DNA of 64,000 nucleotides from Cheiracanthium punctorium (taxonomy: Eukaryota > Arthropoda > Arachnida > Araneae > Cheiracanthiidae): NCBI GenBank assembly GCA_038373885.1, contig JAWZYV010012535.1, positions 1-64,000 of the forward strand, in the 5' to 3' direction. Below are positions 58,425-64,000 of the stretch, piece after piece. Position 1 is the first letter of the stretch, and each line of letters begins with the position of its first letter. A program made the translations under genes and the position numbers. The notes under the pieces were generated by a model that was given only the letters and a program-made list of their open reading frames with translations, searched no databases and was not told where the DNA came from.

Positions 58425-58722
58425 ACTGTGAAAAAATCCAAGAACAATCCTTGTAAATAATGGGGAGCTGAGATGGCCTAGAATTCTAAGGAACGTTATA
58501 TGAAAAAAATAAGAAACTGTAATAAACAATCGGCGACGGTTGATTGTTCAGCCCTACTAGCAATTTTGCTCGGATTACCGTTGGCCACGTAGCCAGCCGA
58601 TGATGGCCCGAGCAAAATTGCTAGTAGGGAGTATAGTTCCTGGTATTTTCATGTGAAGTTCCTTGGAATTCTAGTGCCCCTCATTATTTCCGAACAACGT
58701 TCCTGGATTTTTTTTTACGGTG
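58425..58722. mobile_element. Foldback MITE
   Basis: A perfect 22-bp inverted core (starting CCCTACTAGCAATTTTGC at 58552 and its complement ending near 58628) is embedded in longer imperfect arms: AAAAATCCAAGAAC, AATAATGGGGAG and CTAGAATTCTAAGGAAC recur inverted to 58722. No gene. Confidence 0.8.
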
Positions 58723-59012
58723 AATAAAAACAACCCTGTGACAAGAATAAAAGTATCTTTAGAGGTGTTCTTTTTTTAATTTAACAGAAAGTTGATAAAA
58801 AAATAATAAATTGATTTTGGTCATTTAAGAAGAAATAAACCTCTTAGAATAGTTTAAATTTAAGGATTAAGTAACACCAAAATGGTGAAACGGCGTCACT
58901 TCTATTACGTTACTCCAACTTGCACCTCTTAAAGGTTTTACTTAATTAGCGTAAGCCTTTTACTTAATTACAGTATAAGTGAGTGAGAAAAAGTGTACTT
59001 TCAATCAAATGC

Positions 59013-59422
59013 AGGCTGTTCCAAAACTCATGGGCAAAATTTAAAGGGGTTGTACTGTGACCCAAGATGGTTCAGAATCACATAGCAAAATGGGGTCGGA
59101 AACGTTCTCCTCATCTACCTGTTAATAAACATTTTGGAATAATAGTGAACTTTCTGATTATGGTGCATCAAAAACAAATGGATCTTTCAGAAAAAGCACT
59201 TGATTAAAATTGATTAGTAAGAGGATTGATTACTAAAGTAGGGATTATACAATGATTACAAGATTGATTGATTACACAATGATTGCAAGACTGATTATTA
59301 AAGTTATTATTAACAGGTAAATGAAAACAACGTTTCCGACTCCACACCTCTGTGATTCTAAACCGTCTTTTTTTCCTCTAGCACCTCTTACATTTTTTCC
59401 CATGAGTTTCAAACACCTTGTA
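59013..59422. mobile_element. Foldback MITE, mariner-like ends
   Basis: AGGCTGTTCCAAAACTCATG is inverse to CATGAGTTTCAAACACCTTG. Inner GTCGGAAACGTTCTCCTCAT against its complement near 59325-59345 extends the arms past 130 bp. TA-rich flanks. Confidence 0.75.
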
Positions 59423-59698
59423 TACTTATTTAATTCTAAGTAGACTTCACAGCAAGGAATAAGGAAAATATTAATGTAAGAATACGTTACTCCATTAACG
59501 GTTCTATGTAAGGAAAAAAATATTTTTCAACATATTTGTAAGCTATGAGGTTACTTAAAAACACGTTTTCCCAGCATTTAACAGGAACCAGACCACATGC
59601 AAACACGTGAAAAGTATTTAAAAAAAATCAGGGAAAATATTGGGATGCCATTCAGCTGAAAGAAATTTTGATATTCGATTCCTTTTGGTAAAAATTAA

Positions 59699-59934
59699 CC
59701 CATTAACGCCCAGCGATCTATTTTTAGACTGTCGCGAAATTTGTAAGTCACTCAAAAGTTCAGGCATTAGTTTATTTTCCTAGTTTAATTTCTTGAATAA
59801 TACATCTGATTTCCACAAAATACTCAGCAATAACAAGTTTAAAGGAGAATATTTACCTGTCTTATTCATATTTTTAGAAAAAGAATCAACACAAGTTGGA
59901 GAATGTGCTAAAAAATGTTGGGGGCTAATGTGTT
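59699..59934. mobile_element. piggyBac-type MITE (236 bp)
   Basis: TTAA (59695-59698) then CCCATTAACGCCCAGCG; GGGGGCTAATGTG then TTAA (59935-59938). Same end type as 39668-40493. Confidence 0.75.
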
Positions 59935-59938
59935 AACT

Positions 59939-61040
59939 AAAAACTGAAAAAAAAGCCTCATGGTTGCCATTTTTGGCAATTTTCAGATACATAAAATAAT
60001 TTAGATTGTCAAATCTAATCTAAGAAATGGATAGAAATGCCATTTGTAAAAGTAATAGAATAATTTTCAATCTCCGTTTTTAATGAAAATACATTCATGA
60101 GAGAACGGAACGGGAATTAATTGTTTTAAGTAAAACATTAAGGATTTATTGCAACAAAGCATGCCTAATTTAGAATTTAACTAAAGGAAAAAGTCGCTGG
60201 TTCGGAAAGTTTATCGATTTTGAGCAAGTAAAATATTGCTGAGCAGTGCCGGACTGGGCCATCGGGCGGTCGGGCGATGGGCTGGTGGTCGAATGGGCCG
60301 GTGCTCTATAGAAGCAGAGGCCTAAACCGCATTTCGCAACGCAACATTTGAAAGGTGGGGACTATGATGTTTTATGCTGATAATGGCTCGGTATCTAAAT
60401 AGATAAAGATTAAATTTCAATGAGCTTTATAAAACATTTTAAACACACATTGGGACAACAGGGTACAATACAAAAGCAGGGTACAATACAAAAGCAAAAA
60501 AACTAGCACCGGCGGGAAACGGAAGCTCGGGGCCGACGTGACGATCCCCACTTCCTTAGAATAGAGAATTGAAAAAGCCTGACGTATCTAAAAATTGTAA
60601 ACATTACTGTCTATGCACCTTTATATACACTTAGGTCATAATGACTCAAAAACTATCTTAAAAGTACCTGTCAGGGTAAGAAAATGTGTTAAAAAAAAAG
60701 AACATTAGTAGGGGGTGTTTGCCTGCGGGCGAAACCAATATAATACCTACCCCCCAAACCTTGCTAACAATCCCTCAACCCTCCATTGTTGCACCAGAAC
60801 GCCAGACGCTGGCCCTGGCCCCCCTGCGTCTTTTGTTGGTGGGATCGGACCACTGTGAAGGACGCTTGCGGTAGATATGGGTGCACGAACGCATCTTGCA
60901 TGAGCGGAGTAGAGATAGGGGACCGAACTGACCCCACCTGAGACTGTAGCTGAGTTTTTTGTAATTAAAAACTAAGTGTCGGTAAGTACTGATCTTTAGT
61001 TAATAAGTCTTGCGATAACTTCAACAAAAGAGACTGCTGA
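59939..61040. other. No gene seen; small repeats
   Basis: GTGCCGGACTGGGCCATCGG at 60247 resembles a hAT-type end without a partner. An 18-bp unit, AGGGTACAATACAAAAGC, is duplicated in tandem at 60468-60503. A GC-richer patch at 60710-60870 has a 62-codon frame without a recognisable domain. Confidence 0.4.
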
Positions 61041-61045
61041 TTATT

Positions 61046-61079
<34 letters not shown>

Positions 61080-61097
61080 TGTGTGTGTGTGTAATAA
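61041..61097. repeat. (CA)n-(TA)n-(GT)n perfect palindromic microsatellite
   Basis: TTATTACACACA... is mirrored by ...TGTGTGTAATAA around a (TA)n centre, so the whole tract can form one long hairpin or cruciform. Confidence 0.9.
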
Positions 61098-61577
61098 GCA
61101 CAGAAATTTAAATATATGTAATAAGTACAGAAATTTACTCGGGATCATTAACCCTTTTACGCGCAGTGAACCAACCCTCCATGCGTTCTTCATTTTAGAA
61201 GGCATCTGGAAGGTCATGTTCTAACTAATATGCTGGAGCCTCGCACGATAAAATCTACAATTTATAGCTTCGATATTAATTAAGAAGTAATTCAGATAGC
61301 TTTTTTTTGTATTTATATTAAAAAAATTTGGCGTTTACAAGAATTAGTCACTGAAAAAAAACTCCGTTAATAAGTACTCTAAGTCATTTATGATACCAAT
61401 TACAGGCTAATGTAAGATTTATAGAATGTTTAGTTTACAAGCCTCATGATTTAAAAAAAAGGCCTTTTTATCAATGTAAGAAACATTTTTCATACCATAA
61501 CATGTTTAAAGATATTCACAAGCGATTATACAGAGAATTAAATTATTATAATGATAGAAAAAATATACTTTTAGCCG

Positions 61578-61795
61578 TTTTTTTTTTTTCAAAGGGCGGG
61601 CATTTGCTCATTAAGCATTCGCCACTACTAAGTTCCAAATTACTGCCCATTTTATTATGGGAGCACTCAATGGGCGGCCAGCGTTACCGCCTATGAAGGC
61701 ATTGATATCTTAACACCCATGCCAGGATTCGAACCCGGACCCAAGGCGTGATAGAATGGTTCTTTAGTCATTACACCATCTGTGCGATTTTAGCC
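61578..61795 (-). mobile_element. tRNA-derived SINE with A tail
   Basis: On the minus strand an A-box-like AGATGGTGTAATGAC is followed by a perfect B box GGTTCGAATCC (61735-61725), a unique body (GGCCGCCCATTGAGTGC, AATGCCCGCCCTTTG) and a terminal A13 run. The acceptor halves do not pair, so it is not a tRNA gene. A decayed copy is at 36598-36738. Confidence 0.8.
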
Positions 61796-61799
61796 ATAT

Positions 61800-64000
61800 T
61801 TTTAAATATTATATATCACACATGTATTACACGGTAGATAAATATGACGTATCATTATCGAATAATGTGTTTTTTATCGAAGAATATAAATGTACCGTAA
61901 TGTTCCTCCTTCGCTTGAACTCATAAAAGAAATCCCAAAAATAAGGTTTCCCCATATAAGTCTTAAATCTTACGAAATGTCAATATTTATTGCCTTAAGC
62001 ACGTGTAGGAGGAGGAATGAAAAGGTGTCTTACATTGTTACTGGCCACGTTGATATAGTAACAAGCTGTTTCTTTTATTCTTGGAAGTATAATGAGTGGA
62101 AGTTGAAGTATTGCGATCGTTTCGACTTACTTTAGTGGATTTCTTTGAAAACGATTTCACATTATAGCTTCAAATGCTTTATATATATTTTTTTTTTATT
62201 AAAAGGGAGTTTTCAGTCCAGTATTTGGAAGATTGAGGAACGCCTGTAAAAATATATTTCAGTTTGATCGTATTCTTTCTGTAAGTTAGGGTTTATTCCT
62301 ATTTTTAGATTTATATTCACAATAACGAATCTTCAGTAACTACGTATCAGCAAACGTAGTGGATAGTTTCAAAGGTTAAATATTAAAGTTTGAAATATTT
62401 TGCGTTGTATAACACACACACACACACACACACAGATATACATATATTTATAAAGCACAAACTGTTACATACTTCAGCTTTATTTAAAAAGACAATGAGG
62501 TGTATATCTAATTTTGATATTAGAAAGTAAGTGGCTACATTGAGGTACGTAATACAGAAGTGTAATTTTCCTTTAAATTAAGAAATGGGTTAATTTGTTA
62601 ATTTCAGCATTTGAAGAAAAGTTAATACATTCAGTACTAGCTTAAAAACAACCGTCTATTTTAATTATAATGCAAAATAAGAAACTGCCACTGATGCAAT
62701 TCTTAACTTACGCTGAAAAGGTAACCGACACTGATCAAAAGAAATTTTTAATTCGAAGATTTAGAAAAGCTCCCAGGTACCAGGTATGTATGTAATACAT
62801 ACTTATTAATCATTTTATAGGATTGCAGTTGCAATGCATCTGAGTTAATTGATTTCACCTATGTGTGTATGACTTTTCGAATCTACTGCGAGGTTTGTTT
62901 AAAGATGGAGGGACTGACAACTGCCACGCACTGCACTCAAAAACAACTACTTTTGAAAACCACTGCACAAAGTCGGAGGTAAAAACAAGTAAAATTAAAA
63001 AGTTTGTATGAAATGAAGAAAAGTGCAAAAATAAACTCTTTCTGTATATTTCAAAAAGCGTAAAAGTTCTTTCCTTCATCAGTAGAAGGGCTTTAGTCAA
63101 TTCAAACGTAAAAAAGACGCTTTTGCTCATCTATGTATTTGTGGCTTGTCCTCTGATGTAAGAATGGGTCTACTGCTTTTTCCCAGGAAATACTCTTGTT
63201 GTAGCTCCAAAGGCAGTGGGATTTTACATTCTGCTGTACTTCCCTTCTCGCTGCCTTCTTCCCAGGAGGGAGCACGGGCAGCACTAAGGGCAGCAAGAAA
63301 GGTTATGGCAGAGCAAGACGAGTGAGGTGTTTACATTCTTGTTACTTCCATTTCTACTGTTCATTGCCGTGGAAGTGTCCTGAGTGTAAACGAGACATAT
63401 GACATTCGAAGGGAAAATTCCCCCCCTTCCCTGAAAGAAAATCCTAGCTACGCCACTGTATATTAAGGATGCATAGACTTATTAAAGATGATAGACTTAA
63501 GATACATCGAGGATGTAAAAAGAGGGAGCTGAAAAGTTTTGTTAGACCCCGTATGTACTGAGTCGAAGTGTCTACATTGAAATTATTTACTATTCAACAT
63601 ATGACGACAAAATGAAAAGACTATCTATAAATGAGCCTATTCTCAGCGGTAAACTATTAACCAAACAAATAAGGAAAAAAGATGCACTATCTATGTCGGT
63701 GCGTAAAAAAATTAACAAAAAAATCCCTTAAAGAAATGGAAAATACACGTGAAATATAATACACACATACCTTTTGATAAGGAGCAATGCTATTTTTATT
63801 ATCACTTGAAACTCTTAACTTTGGAAGCTTTATAGCATCAATTGCAGAGGGTTTGCACTGCTCATGCATTTACTCACATGCTTCTTTTTGAGGAGGATAA
63901 AATGTTGAAGGAATCAAATCTAATTTAGGCGAAACTTACACCTCGGGCGAGAGTAAGGCCTTAAATAGGAAAAAATTGCGGAGGTGGAAGGGGGGGGGGG
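61800..64000. other. No gene seen; (CA)n and a hAT-type end
   Basis: AT-rich. (CA)n at 62412-62434. CTAGCTACGCCACTG, ending at about 63459, is a hAT-type right end preceded by C-rich text; no left partner was found. Short frames at 62855-63296 (minus) have no recognised domain. A G-run closes the window. Confidence 0.45.

Noticed and set aside
61578..61795. tRNA gene on the minus strand
   Set aside because: The B box is perfect, but the acceptor halves do not pair and an A tail follows a unique body; it is a tRNA-derived SINE.

Overview
This window looks like intergenic DNA from a large, AT-rich, repeat-saturated arthropod genome, most likely an arachnid and probably a spider. That is an inference. 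It rests on eukaryotic intron/exon structure, abundant Helitron, hAT, piggyBac, pogo/Tc1 and mariner debris, long (TA)n and (CA)n tracts, and a Tc1-type transposase whose C-terminal wording I associate with orb-weaver spider elements. There are no bacterial operons, rRNA genes or intact tRNA genes. Only one short stretch reads as host coding sequence.

Layout. Positions 1-4073 hold the 5' half of a minus-strand Ty3/gypsy-type LTR retrotransposon: LTR, primer-binding site, gag, and pol running off the left edge. Gag and pol are linked by a textbook -1 slippery heptamer. A dead Tc1-like transposon (5009-6405) sits inside a (TA)n tract. Positions 6.5-10 kb are mostly featureless. From 10.1 to 17.3 kb a foldback element has been split by several minus-strand Helitrons lying head to tail. 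From 17.9 to 22.2 kb there are foldback and piggyBac-type MITEs. From 22.4 to 29.3 kb a GC-rich inverted element is interrupted by two large Helitrons in opposite orientation, each with nested hAT or pogo MITEs.

From 29.7 to 53 kb there is sparse DNA with scattered MITEs (hAT, pogo, piggyBac), tRNA-derived SINE-like pieces, a 1.5-kb TIR element with subterminal repeat clusters, and a mariner transposase fragment. At 53050-53285 (+) lies the terminal coding exon of an LHFPL-family tetraspan membrane protein. The remaining 10 kb is again MITE-rich and includes hAT, nested-TIR, pogo, piggyBac and foldback elements, plus another SINE.

The most striking structure is in the Helitrons. Two of them (11625-12674 minus; 26111-29063 plus) are largely composed of degenerate repeats of about 120-160 bp. 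Each repeat carries a motif that matches or nearly matches the known CTCF core consensus CCASYAGRKGGCRSY. If CTCF binds them, these are mobile, nucleosome-spaced insulator arrays. Secondary highlights are compensatory changes in the subterminal hairpin of a piggyBac-type MITE family, a direct CTAG|TC junction between adjacent Helitrons, and a 32-residue D-E spacing in the Tc1 transposase.
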